In this document: positions 1 through 6,403 of the stretch, piece after piece | Layout of the letters: every line of letters starts with the position of its first letter | Numbering within the stretch: the first letter of the stretch is position 1 | Assembly: GCA_900551955.1 (NCBI GenBank) | Contig: UWSE01000023.1 | Coordinates: forward strand, 1 to 6,776 | DNA: 6,776 bases | Direction: 5' to 3' | Source of the DNA: an uncultured Mollicutes bacterium | GTDB lineage: Bacteria; Bacillota_I; Bacilli_A; UBA3375 | Notes under the pieces: generated by a model | Databases searched by the model: none | Seen by the model: only the letters and a program-made list of their open reading frames with translations | What the model was told of the DNA's origin: nothing | Program-made: the position numbers and the translations under genes

Positions 1-3000
1 TTAGCTTTAAGTCAAGAAGCTAATAATAAAGAAAAAGTTTTAGAAGAAACAGGAGTATATTCTGTTGCTTTTAATAATGGATATGTTAACAGTGATTTAA
101 CTGTTGATATTAAAAAAAATAGTACGGTAATAAAAGATACTAATTTAGGATTAAGTAAAGAAATTCCTAATAATATGAGTTCACAAGAAGGTCGCAATAG
201 AGGAAAAATTTTAAATTTCCAACAACCTAATTCTGATAGTGTTATTTTAGAGACTGGTAAAACTAATCCTGAAAAATCAGTATTGATGGCAGACGAAAAT
301 TTTGCTGCTCTAACACGTGTTGTTACCCCGATTAATGTAACATCGTGGGCAGAACTAAAAGAAAAAGTAAATAGTCAGGCAAGCGGAGAATTACAAGTTT
401 ATGCTTTGCCAGAAAATATAAGCATTGATAATACAACTATTACTATAAGTAAAGGACAACGTGTTGTAATTACTTCACAAGCAAGCAAAACAACGGTATC
501 AATTGGAGAGGGAGACAGAAGATTGTACCGTAATTTATTTAATGTAACAAATGGTATTTTAGATGTTAATAATGTTGATTTTGTGGGGACATTACCTGAA
601 GGTGCGGTAGCGGCTAAAACATTAGGTCCTGGTCCTACGAGTTCTGCAAATTTAAGTAAAAATGTGTTTGTGATTAATACAACTAATGCACGAGTTAATT
701 TCTACAAAAACATCGAGTTTAAAAATCAAAAGATTTATTTAGACGGATATGGAGCTTTTGCGGATATTCAAAACGGAGCAACAAGTAACACATATGGTGG
801 AAAATTTCACAATCTACAAGCAGGAGTCTGGGGAGGAACATTTAACGTTGGTCCAGGTGCATCAACAGCTAATTACTTTTTAGGTGAATATTATGATCAA
901 TGGAATACTTCAAATTCAGGTCCATTTGATCAATGGAATACTCAACCAACATTAATACAAAGATGGTTTGGGACATCGGTTCATGATAACTATTCAAAAA
1001 GTAATGGTGGAAGTTATGCGTTTGCAGTACAGGGAAATAATGCAAGTGGAGATAATACTAACGGTCAAGGAAATCAACAAGTTTATGGAAAAACAAAAAT
1101 ATATAACAACTACTTGTATGACGCTAGTTCAGGAGCAATAACTCAGAAATGTAATTGGGGTGCAGTTTACAATGCTGTAAAAGCAGGAGAAACATATAAT
1201 GGACTTGCTGGAGTAAATAAAATTTATAATCCAACACCGGATACTAATGTATGGATTGGTCAAACCGAACATTCAAATATGGATAACTACTTTGATAGAA
1301 ACCCATATGGTGGAGCGAATGGATATGTTGTCTTAGCTGAAATTGTATATACCGATCATGCGCTAGAGGAAATGTATGCAAATAATGGTGTAGCAGAAGG
1401 AATACACGGAGATTGGCAAGATGCTAGCAGTGCTAACGGAACAATTAGTAAAACAGGGAATTACCGCGTTATAGAAAAACAAATAGAAGGTAAAAACTAT
1501 GCAGTTCTTGTAAAAAGTGCTACTGAAGTAACTGTTAAAGGGGTAGATAATTCTGTACCTCAAAAAACGTTATACACTGATGACCCAATATCAATTCCTA
1601 GTGTGGGTAAAAGTATTATTAAAGTAAAAGAACAAGAAGGGTATACTATAACAGGAGCTAAAGTTAAATCAAATACAGGTTCTGGAATATCACCTGAAAC
1701 AGAATTAACACCAGTAAGAGATGCTTCAGGAGCCATTATCGGTTTTGAAATTAATCCAAACAATAATGAACTTGGGATAAAAGAATTAACTGTTGAAGTT
1801 CAATATGAAAAAATTGTGAATAATAAAGCTGAAATTACAGCTAATAACTTCAAATTAAAATTAAACACTGAAACAGCAAGTTTAACTGCTGATACAGCTA
1901 AAAATAAAGCTAATGCTGATGCTTCGTATTTAGATGGTCATACTCCAAAACCTACAATTAATGTAGATGAAGCTCAATTAAATGCAATTAAAGCAGCTAC
2001 AGAAGTTGGAGTGATGGACTTAACATTTACTGTAGTTGGCGATGCTCAAGCAACTCCTCGTACAGTTAAAGTAAGTATTTATGATGATAACACTGAAGTT
2101 GCACCAGATGATTCTAAATTCTTACATGCTAAAAACTTCACAATTACTGAACAAGAAGCTAAAGTTTTAACTGCGGATACAGCTAAAACTAAAGCTGGGG
2201 TTAAAGCATGGAATGCTGATGGTACTGACTTAACAGCAAATGTAAATGCAGATCCAGCACAATTAGCAAAAATTAATAAAGGTGTTGTTGGTTCATATCC
2301 ATTAAAATTCACTGTTGATGGATTAGAAAAAACTGTATACGTGACTGTTACAGATGAATACACAGTAGTTGGAGATAAAGCCGCAATTAAAGCTAAAAAC
2401 TTCAGATTAGTATTAAACGCTGAAACAGCAAGTTTAACTGCTGATATAGCTAAAGAAAAAGCTGAAGCTGATGCTTGGTATTTAGATGGTCATACTCCAA
2501 AACCTACAATTAATGTAGATGAAGCTCAATTAAATGCAATTAAAGCAGCTAATAAAGTTGGAGTAATGGACTTAACATTTACTGTAGCTGATGATGCTAA
2601 AGCAACTCGTATAGTTAAAGTAAATATTTATGATGATAACACTACAATTTCACCAGATGAATCTAAATTCTTACATGCTAAAGACTTCACAATTACTGAT
2701 CAAGAAGCTAAAGTTTTAACTGAAGCTGCAGCTAAAACTAAAGCTGGGGTTAAAGCATGGAATGCTGATGGTACTGACTTAACACCAAATGTAGCAGTAG
2801 ATCCAGCACAATTAGCAAAAATTAAAGAAGGTGTTGCTGGTGTATATCCATTAAAATTCACTGTTGATGGATTAGAAAAAACTGTAAACGTGACTGTTAC
2901 AACTAATACAATCATTTTACCAGGTCTAGATAACAAACCTGGCACACCAGATGATGTAGTGGTTAAACCAAAACCTGATCAAAATGGTAACTACCCTAAA

Positions 3001-4182
3001 CCAAACCCAGATGGTAGTGTAACTTTACCTGGTGGTGGAGAAATCACTATTCCAGGTACTGGAAATGATGATATAACTATTGCACCTCCAGGAAGTTCAA
3101 TTAAACCAGACGGAACTATAACTACTCCAAGTGGTAATGAAGTACGTCCTAATCCAGAAGGTGGAGTTGAATTACCAGGAATTGATGGAAGTATTACTAA
3201 CAATCCACAAGACAACCCACTAGTTAAACCTAATGGTAATGGACCTATCACTGTAAACCCAGATGGTAGTGTAACTTTACCACCTAATGAAAACGGAACT
3301 ATTACCTTCCCTAACAACCCAGATAACAATGGTGTTACTAACTTTCCAGGTGGAAGTACAATCAAACCAGATGGAACTGTAATTACTCCTAATGGTAATC
3401 AAGTACGTCCTAACCCAGAAGGTGGTGTTGAATTTCCAGGAATTGATGGAAGTATTACTAACAATCCACAAGACAACCCATTAGTTAAACCTGAAGGTAA
3501 TGGACCTATTACAATTAATCCTGATGGAAGTGTAACTTTACCAAACGATCAAAACGGAACTGTTACATTCCCTAACAACCCAGATAACAACAACGAAATT
3601 ACAATCCCTAACGGTTCAAATATCGGACAAAATGGTCAAGTAACTCCTCCAGGAGGAAGTCCAGTATTACCAAACGCTAATGGAACTATTACAATTCCAG
3701 GAGCTGATGGAAACTTAGGAACACCAGATGATGGTATTGTAACTCCTAACGGAAACTCTACAATTAACCCAGATGGAAGTTTAACATTACCAGGTGGAGG
3801 AACTGTAGACTTACCAGGATGTCAATTAACAGTTGAGCCAGGAGGAGTAGTATTACCTAACGGAGCTGTTATTAACCCAGGAGCAAACGGAGTATTAGAT
3901 ACACCAGGTTATCAAAATGCTAATAACCAACCAACTGTTGATAATACTGCTAACACTAATGTAAACGATGACGTTTACTTAGATCCTACAATTGTTTGTG
4001 CTACTCCAGTTGTTAAACCAACAGCTAAACCACAAACTCCAACAGGAGCTGCAAGTCCAGTTGTTAAACCAACAGCTAAACCACAGACTCCAACAGGAGC
4101 TGCAAGTCCAGTTGTATTATATGCAACAATTATCGCAGCAGCAGTAGGGGCAATTGTTGTTATTCGTCGTAACCGTAAATAA
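1..4182 (+). CDS. Large cell-wall-anchored repeat surface protein (adhesin-like), 5'-truncated by window edge
   Basis: Frame 1 is open from the first base to TAA at 4180-4182, so at least 1393 residues are encoded. The ATG at 175 lacks a Shine-Dalgarno and sits inside coding sequence, so the true start lies upstream. Domains in order: an N-terminal segment; a Gly/Asn/Thr-rich region at about 325-1370 with the alternating short strands of a pectin-lyase-like beta-helix; a linker domain at about 1371-1824; two copies of a paired Ig-like module (1825-2901); a Pro/Asp/Gly stalk (about 2917-3930) built on PDGSVTLP-type strands; a Pro/Thr/Lys linker; two QTPTG motifs (4033-4047 and 4084-4098); a hydrophobic helix (4111-4164); and the tail RRNRK. 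This order is typical of sortase-anchored adhesins. The anchor is not LPXTG, so sortase attachment is inferred; plain membrane anchoring is the alternative. Ligand or enzyme activity is unknown; I see no convincing lyase catalytic set. Transcription ends at the hairpin 4197-4228. Confidence 0.9.
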   Translation, partial: LALSQEANNKEKVLEETGVYSVAFNNGYVNSDLTVDIKKNSTVIKDTNLGLSKEIPNNMSSQEGRNRGKILNFQQPNSDSVILETGKTNPEKSVLMADENFAALTRVVTPINVTSWAELKEKVNSQASGELQVYALPENISIDNTTITISKGQRVVITSQASKTTVSIGEGDRRLYRNLFNVTNGILDVNNVDFVGTLPEGAVAAKTLGPGPTSSANLSKNVFVINTTNARVNFYKNIEFKNQKIYLDGYGAFADIQNGATSNTYGGKFHNLQAGVWGGTFNVGPGASTANYFLGEYYDQWNTSNSGPFDQWNTQPTLIQRWFGTSVHDNYSKSNGGSYAFAVQGNNASGDNTNGQGNQQVYGKTKIYNNYLYDASSGAITQKCNWGAVYNAVKAGETYNGLAGVNKIYNPTPDTNVWIGQTEHSNMDNYFDRNPYGGANGYVVLAEIVYTDHALEEMYANNGVAEGIHGDWQDASSANGTISKTGNYRVIEKQIEGKNYAVLVKSATEVTVKGVDNSVPQKTLYTDDPISIPSVGKSIIKVKEQEGYTITGAKVKSNTGSGISPETELTPVRDASGAIIGFEINPNNNELGIKELTVEVQYEKIVNNKAEITANNFKLKLNTETASLTADTAKNKANADASYLDGHTPKPTINVDEAQLNAIKAATEVGVMDLTFTVVGDAQATPRTVKVSIYDDNTEVAPDDSKFLHAKNFTITEQEAKVLTADTAKTKAGVKAWNADGTDLTANVNADPAQLAKINKGVVGSYPLKFTVDGLEKTVYVTVTDEYTVVGDKAAIKAKNFRLVLNAETASLTADIAKEKAEADAWYLDGHTPKPTINVDEAQLNAIKAANKVGVMDLTFTVADDAKATRIVKVNIYDDNTTISPDESKFLHAKDFTITDQEAKVLTEAAAKTKAGVKAWNADGTDLTPNVAVDPAQLAKIKEGVAGVYPLKFTVDGLEKTVNVTVTTNTIILPGLDNKPGTPDDVVVKPKPDQNGNYPKPNPDGSVTLPGGGEITIPGTGNDDITIAPPGSSIKPDGTITTPSGNEVRPNPEGGVELPGIDGSITNNPQDNPLVKPNGNGPITVNPDGSVTLPPNENGTITFPNNPDNNGVTNFPGGSTIKPDGTVITPNGNQVRPNPEGGVEFPGIDGSITNNPQDNPLVKPEGNGPITINPDGSVTLPNDQNGTVTFPNNPDNNNEITIPNGSNIGQNGQVTPPGGSPVLPNANGTITIPGADGNLGTPDDGIVTPNGNSTINPDGSLTLPGGGTVDLPGCQLTVEPGGVVLPNGAVINPGANGVLDTPGYQNANNQPTVDNTANTNVNDDVYLDPTIVCATPVVKPTAKPQTPTGAASPVVKPTAKPQTPTGAASPVVLYATIIAAAVGAIVVIRRNRK
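894..942 (+). repeat. Short direct repeat encoding DQWNT twice
   Basis: The 16-base string TGATCAATGGAATACT occurs at 894-909 and again at 927-942, 33 bases apart and in frame, giving DQWNT every 11 residues inside the beta-helix-like region. It is probably a local slippage duplication. Confidence 0.6.
1825..2901 (+). repeat. Two tandem copies of a ~184-residue paired Ig-like module (A1-B1-A2-B2)
   Basis: Copy 1 spans 1825-2376 and copy 2 runs from 2377 to about 2901, with a 552-bp period that loses one codon in copy 2. Each copy has two related halves. Half A (from 1825 and 2377) carries SLTAD, YLDGHTPKPTINVDEAQL and an exit strand ending in YDDNT. Half B (from about 2110 and 2659) carries KVLT, AGVKAWNADGTDLT, DPAQLAKI, YPLKFTVDGLEKTV and VTVT. 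Strand patterns and the VTVT-type ending suit bacterial Ig-like stalk domains of Gram-positive adhesins. The segments 1926-1999 and 2478-2551 are identical over 74 bases, so the duplication is recent or kept similar by recombination. The exact Pfam family cannot be named from sight. Confidence 0.88.
3085..3606 (+). repeat. Two 261-bp tandem repeats in the Pro/Asp/Gly stalk
   Basis: Unit 1 (3085-3345) and unit 2 (3346-3606) each encode 87 residues with the same order of motifs: SIKPDGT, then VRPNPEGGVE, PGIDGSITNNPQDNPLVKP, NPDGSVTLP and TFPNNPDNN. A degenerate third unit starts at 3607 (PNGSNIGQNG). Within the units a shorter theme of about 9-11 residues, P-x-DG-[ST]-[VI]-T-x-P, recurs. The motif PG-x-D-rich-GTPDD occurs before and after the repeats (2920 and 3697), with a variant at 3877. 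This looks like an extended beta-rich stalk that carries the outer domains away from the wall; that role is inferred. Confidence 0.85.
4006..4107 (+). repeat. Two 51-bp tandem repeats duplicating the putative sorting motif
   Basis: Units 4006-4056 and 4057-4107 differ at one base (CAA versus CAG, both Gln), so the encoded 17 residues are identical. Each contains KPQTPTGAASP. The second copy directly precedes the hydrophobic helix and is therefore in the usual place for a sortase recognition site. The first copy is 17 residues further out. Confidence 0.9.
4084..4179 (+). other. Cell-wall sorting signal-like C-terminus (QTPTG, hydrophobic helix, RRNRK)
   Basis: The three parts of a sortase signal are present in order: a pentapeptide QTPTG (4084-4098), a roughly 18-residue hydrophobic span (4111-4164), and a basic tail RRNRK (4165-4179). 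About 27 residues separate the motif from the C-terminus, as in ordinary LPXTG signals. The pentapeptide resembles xPTG variants such as the QVPTG known for pilus-type sortase substrates. No sortase gene lies in the window, so the enzyme is unknown. Confidence 0.72.
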
Positions 4183-4196
4183 TTATTATTTACACC

Positions 4197-4230
4197 AAAA
4201 GATTGAGATTATTTAATCTCAATCTTTTAT
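4197..4230 (+). terminator. Rho-independent terminator after the large surface protein gene
   Basis: Perfect 14-bp stem: AAAAGATTGAGATT at 4197-4210 pairs with AATCTCAATCTTTT at 4215-4228 around a 4-nt loop. It lies 14 bases after the stop codon at 4180-4182. The T-run is part of the 3' arm and the stem is AT-rich, so efficiency may be partial. Confidence 0.8.
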
Positions 4231-4241
4231 AATAAAAGGAG
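4203..4241 (+). promoter_or_regulatory. Possible promoter and Shine-Dalgarno of the lipoprotein gene at 4249
   Basis: TTGAGA at 4203-4208 and TATAAT at 4228-4233 are separated by 19 bases, longer than the ideal 17. AAAAGGAG (4234-4241) follows at once, 7 bases before the ATG. The -35 lies in the 5' arm of the preceding terminator and the -10 overlaps its T-run. If start of transcription is the usual 7 bases after the -10, the mRNA would begin inside the Shine-Dalgarno, so read-through from upstream is a real alternative. Confidence 0.4.
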
Positions 4242-4248
4242 ATATCTT

Positions 4249-4683
4249 ATGAAGAAGATTTTTTTAGCGCTTGTATTGATGGTAGCTACATTTAGTCTTA
4301 GTGCTTGTGGTGAAAAGAATTATACAGTTGATTCTTTTAAAAGCGAAGGTGAAGTAGCTTCAAGTGGATTCCACAAATTAGATCAAGTTGATGAAAAATA
4401 TGGGACACCTTATATTGATCCTAAAAATACTTTTGTAGTTTATTATAAAGATGGAGTATTTACATCAGCATTTGTTTCTCAAGGAACAACAATGCGTATT
4501 GATGCTATTAATGGTAACGTTTATATTACTAATAATGAAAACAGTTACTTTTATAATAAAGATAGTTGTTTAATTGATAACCAAGAACAACCATTAACTA
4601 GCGATACTTGTAAAAATGCAAATATTCCTGCAAAAAACTACAATACATTTATTAAAGATAACTTTTCATCAATTTTAAAATAA
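4249..4683 (+). CDS. Small lipoprotein of unknown function with a Cys pair
   Basis: Encodes 144 residues. The N-terminus MKKIFLALVLMVATFSLSAC is a type II signal peptide with lipobox LSAC, so Cys20 should be lipidated and the protein held on the outer face of the membrane. The start is fixed by AAAAGGAG 7 bases upstream. The mature part is short, soluble and beta-rich, with Tyr/Thr-rich strands (for example TFVVYYKDGVFTSAFV, residues 61-76). Its only other cysteines are Cys107 and Cys121, well placed for one disulfide. I recognise no family. The gene has its own terminator; the next gene encodes a thioredoxin-like lipoprotein, which makes a redox link conceivable but unproven. Confidence 0.9.
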   Translation: MKKIFLALVLMVATFSLSACGEKNYTVDSFKSEGEVASSGFHKLDQVDEKYGTPYIDPKNTFVVYYKDGVFTSAFVSQGTTMRIDAINGNVYITNNENSYFYNKDSCLIDNQEQPLTSDTCKNANIPAKNYNTFIKDNFSSILK

Positions 4684-4689
4684 GATAAC

Positions 4690-4722
4690 AATAAAACCAC
4701 ATTAATGGATGTGGTTTTATTT
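4690..4722 (+). terminator. Rho-independent terminator after the 144-residue lipoprotein gene
   Basis: AATAAAACCACAT (4690-4702) pairs with ATGTGGTTTTATT (4709-4721) as a 13-bp stem with a 6-nt loop, ending in a T-rich run. It starts 7 bases after the stop codon. The A-run on the 5' side could also support termination on the opposite strand, though no minus-strand gene points at it. Confidence 0.88.
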
Positions 4723-4732
4723 ATCTATTATT

Positions 4733-4754
4733 TGCTATAATATAAATGTAGGAG
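4733..4754 (+). promoter_or_regulatory. Extended -10 promoter and Shine-Dalgarno of the thioredoxin-like gene
   Basis: TGCTATAAT at 4733-4741 is a perfect extended -10 (TG-n-TATAAT). No good -35 is visible at 17 bases; that position falls in the terminator arm. Transcription should start near 4748, giving a leader of about 11 nt. GGAG at 4751-4754 is 4 bases before the ATG. Confidence 0.7.
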
Positions 4755-4758
4755 AAAT

Positions 4759-5166
4759 ATGAAAAAAGTAGTATTAACATTAATTTTAGCATTGGTTACT
4801 TTAACTGGATGTGGGAAAAACACTACAAGTACAGATACTCTAGTTCATAGTGATAATAAATATATTGTATATGTTCATCAAGATGGATGTCATAACTGTG
4901 AACAAGTTGATCCGTTAGTTAATGACTTTGCTAAGAATAATAAAAATTATAAAGTATATGATATTAATACCAGTAAAATTGATTTTGCCAATTCACCATT
5001 TAGTAATAGCACTTATCAACACAATCAGTATCCAATGCCAGTAACAGATAACATTTTTATTGGTGGAGTACCGGTTATCTTTGTTGTTGAAAATGGTGAG
5101 ATTCAATCAGAATCAATAGGACTAAATGATTGTAAAGATAAGTTATCAACTTTAACTAATAATTAA
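4759..5166 (+). CDS. Thioredoxin-fold lipoprotein (extracytoplasmic thiol-disulfide or thioredoxin-like protein)
   Basis: Encodes 135 residues. The signal peptide MKKVVLTLILALVTLTGCG has lipobox LTGC, so Cys18 is the likely lipidated residue. The mature domain has thioredoxin features in order: a beta strand YIVYVHQ (35-41), active-site CHNC (Cys44 and Cys47, in DGCHNCEQV), a helix through FAKNNKN, strand YKVYDIN, an insertion with FANSPFSNS and QYPMP, then GGVPVIFVVENGEI with the expected cis-proline at Pro105. A further Cys125 lies near the C-terminus. At about 118 mature residues it is one complete thioredoxin domain. Membrane-tethered CxxC proteins of this kind in Gram-positives usually handle disulfides or thiols of exported proteins; whether this one oxidises, reduces or isomerises cannot be told. 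The neighbouring lipoprotein and the large surface protein contain cysteines and are possible clients (inference). The start is set by GGAG 4 bases upstream. Confidence 0.88.
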   Translation: MKKVVLTLILALVTLTGCGKNTTSTDTLVHSDNKYIVYVHQDGCHNCEQVDPLVNDFAKNNKNYKVYDINTSKIDFANSPFSNSTYQHNQYPMPVTDNIFIGGVPVIFVVENGEIQSESIGLNDCKDKLSTLTNN

Positions 5167-5194
5167 ATTTTATATAATATGCATCGCCTTTTAG

Positions 5195-5219
5195 CACTGG
5201 GATAATTTTTGTCCCAGTG
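5195..5219 (+). other. Stem-loop without a T-tract in the convergent intergenic region
   Basis: CACTGGGA (5195-5202) pairs perfectly with TCCCAGTG (5212-5219) around a 9-nt loop containing five T. It lies 28 bases after the stop of the thioredoxin-like gene. No T-run follows the 3' arm, so it is not a standard terminator; it may stabilise the 3' end of the mRNA or be a decayed terminator. Confidence 0.6.
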
Positions 5220-5265
5220 TTGATATTAATATTAATTAATTTCATTTATGCTGCAATATTGTTAT

Positions 5266-5300
5266 AAAAATGTCCTACTTATTAGTAGGGCATTTTTATT
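5266..5300. terminator. Bidirectional rho-independent terminator between convergent genes
   Basis: AAAAATGTCCTACT (5266-5279) pairs with AGTAGGGCATTTTT (5284-5297) around a 4-nt loop. The pair 5273/5290 is a U-G wobble in plus-strand RNA but an A-C mismatch in minus-strand RNA, so the stem is better for plus transcription. A-run and T-run flanks of five give both strands a U-tail, suiting it to end both the gene at 4759 and the gene ending at 5313. Confidence 0.85.
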
Positions 5301-5312
5301 TGACAAATAATA

Positions 5313-6308
5313 TTATTGGTGTTTAATTTCTATAAACAGTTTATCCATATATTGTTTGTCTTCAGATTCAAGAATGGATTTTACTTGTTGCTGTTCTTTA
5401 GTAGTGGTAATAGGTATATAACAAGGACCGTTTATAACCTCATAAAGGGCAATTAAATTAGTCTCTTTATCGGTTTTGTAGTAAGATAAATCAATTTTAT
5501 CTAAAGTTATATCTATACGATAAATTCCATTTTTGACTAAAGAAAAATTAGTAAACGAATCAACTAGGAGTTTGAATCGATAATATAATGGCCTAAAAAT
5601 AGGTCCTAATTCATAAAATTTCCATTCTTTTTCGGGTTCATAATTTTTAAGTAATTTAGTGATCGATACATTTCTTGATTGATTTTCGACAAATAACTCA
5701 AAATCAATATGATCTTTATATTTATTGAACATTACGGTTATTTTGTTAGTAGCGAAATAACCACTTTTAATATTACGAACATTTTGGAAACGACTAAAAT
5801 CATTTTTCAACATTGCACCAAATATTAACATACCTCCACCTAGATAATTTTGACGAGTAATATTTTGTAGTTCTCTTGTTGTTTCTTTTGACTTAATTTG
5901 GTAGAAGTATACATTGGACATAGATAATTCCAATTCCGCTTTAAACTTTTTGACGCTATTGAAGTTGTGCGTTGTCGAACCATAGGTAACTTCATTGTTG
6001 GCTTGTTCTATCACTACAATCTTATTTGCGTTATTTGGATTGTCAAAGAAGCTAGCTAAACTTTTATTAATAGTTTCTTCAAGTTCTTGTTTGTATTGTT
6101 TTCGAGTAACACCTTCATATAATGCCGTATCATAAATTTTAATACAGGGTTTATAAGGCAAAAAAGGACGAATCAAATAGGCATCAAAAACAATTTTGTT
6201 TTTGAGCTTACAAATTGCAACTATATAAGATTCTCTTTCATATATATATTGATTGTCTTCTATACAGTTTACTATTTTTTCTACTGCTTTTTTAGTAACG
6301 TTTTTCAT
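5313..6308 (-). CDS. Hypothetical cytoplasmic protein, 331 residues, family not recognised
   Basis: The start is placed at the ATG 6308-6306 because AAAAAGGAG ends 4 bases upstream and a perfect extended -10 lies just beyond. The in-frame ATG at 6386 would put promoter elements inside the coding region and adds a Cys/Lys-rich leader without sense. The 331-residue product (MKNVTKKAVE...) has no signal peptide or clear membrane segment; the only apolar Gly-rich stretch is LGGGMLIFGAML at 156-167. It is Lys/Asn/Ile/Tyr-rich with mixed helices and strands: an N-terminal helix (1-20), strands around YIVAICKLKNKIVFDAYLI (28-46), a helix KQELEETINKSLASFF (73-88), strand KIVVIEQ (96-102), and later strands RIDITLDKIDLSYYK (264-278). 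I see no nucleotide-binding, helicase, nuclease or DNA-binding motif I would trust. It is oriented opposite to all neighbours and is not in an operon with them. Confidence 0.85.
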   Translation of the reverse strand: MKNVTKKAVEKIVNCIEDNQYIYERESYIVAICKLKNKIVFDAYLIRPFLPYKPCIKIYDTALYEGVTRKQYKQELEETINKSLASFFDNPNNANKIVVIEQANNEVTYGSTTHNFNSVKKFKAELELSMSNVYFYQIKSKETTRELQNITRQNYLGGGMLIFGAMLKNDFSRFQNVRNIKSGYFATNKITVMFNKYKDHIDFELFVENQSRNVSITKLLKNYEPEKEWKFYELGPIFRPLYYRFKLLVDSFTNFSLVKNGIYRIDITLDKIDLSYYKTDKETNLIALYEVINGPCYIPITTTKEQQQVKSILESEDKQYMDKLFIEIKHQ

Positions 6309-6312
6309 ATTT

Positions 6313-6355
6313 CTCCTTTTTGACTTATTATAACATAGTTTTGAGACAATATCAC
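6313..6355 (-). promoter_or_regulatory. Promoter and Shine-Dalgarno of the 331-residue gene
   Basis: On the minus strand, TGTTATAAT (6335-6327) is an extended -10; GTGATA (6355-6350) is a 4/6 match to the -35 at exactly 17 bases. Transcription should start near 6320, a leader of about 12 nt. GGAG (6316-6313) is 4 bases from the ATG. The string GGAGAAATATGAAAAA is identical to that at the start of the thioredoxin-like gene. Confidence 0.72.
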
Positions 6356-6403
6356 ATTTACACGACAAGTATTTTTGATAAATCAACTAAACATAATATT
6401 ATT

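Noticed and set aside
175..177. ATG at 175 as the start of the large surface protein
   Set aside because: The same frame is open back to base 1, no Shine-Dalgarno precedes this ATG, and no signal peptide follows it.
12..197. Minus-strand open frame of 61 codons at the window start
   Set aside because: Antisense to the open 5' part of the large gene and without a start signal.
325..1370. Assignment of the beta-helix-like region as an active pectate lyase
   Set aside because: I cannot identify the calcium-binding Asp and catalytic Arg arrangement of that enzyme family; only the fold type is suggested.
1363..1763. Minus-strand open frames of 66 and 67 codons
   Set aside because: No Shine-Dalgarno, hydrophobic composition from antisense of coding sequence, and full overlap with a strong gene.
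2079..3471. Several minus-strand open frames of 64-124 codons opposite the repeat region
   Set aside because: They mirror the repeated, biased codons of the plus-strand repeats, lack ribosome sites and recur in each repeat copy.
1825..3606. Repeats as a CRISPR array or mobile-element ends
   Set aside because: Repeats are in frame, adjacent without unique spacers, and encode protein domains; no terminal inverted repeats or transposase are seen.
5260..5268. TG-n-TATAAA as an extended -10
   Set aside because: It would start transcription inside the bidirectional terminator with no gene downstream on the plus strand.
5306..5317. Perfect 12-bp AT palindrome AATAATATTATT
   Set aside because: AT-only, overlaps a stop codon, and similar strings are frequent in this base composition.
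6309..6386. Longer N-terminus for the minus-strand gene, starting at 6386
   Set aside because: This stretch holds the extended -10, a matching -35 and the Shine-Dalgarno for the ATG at 6308; no ribosome site precedes 6386.
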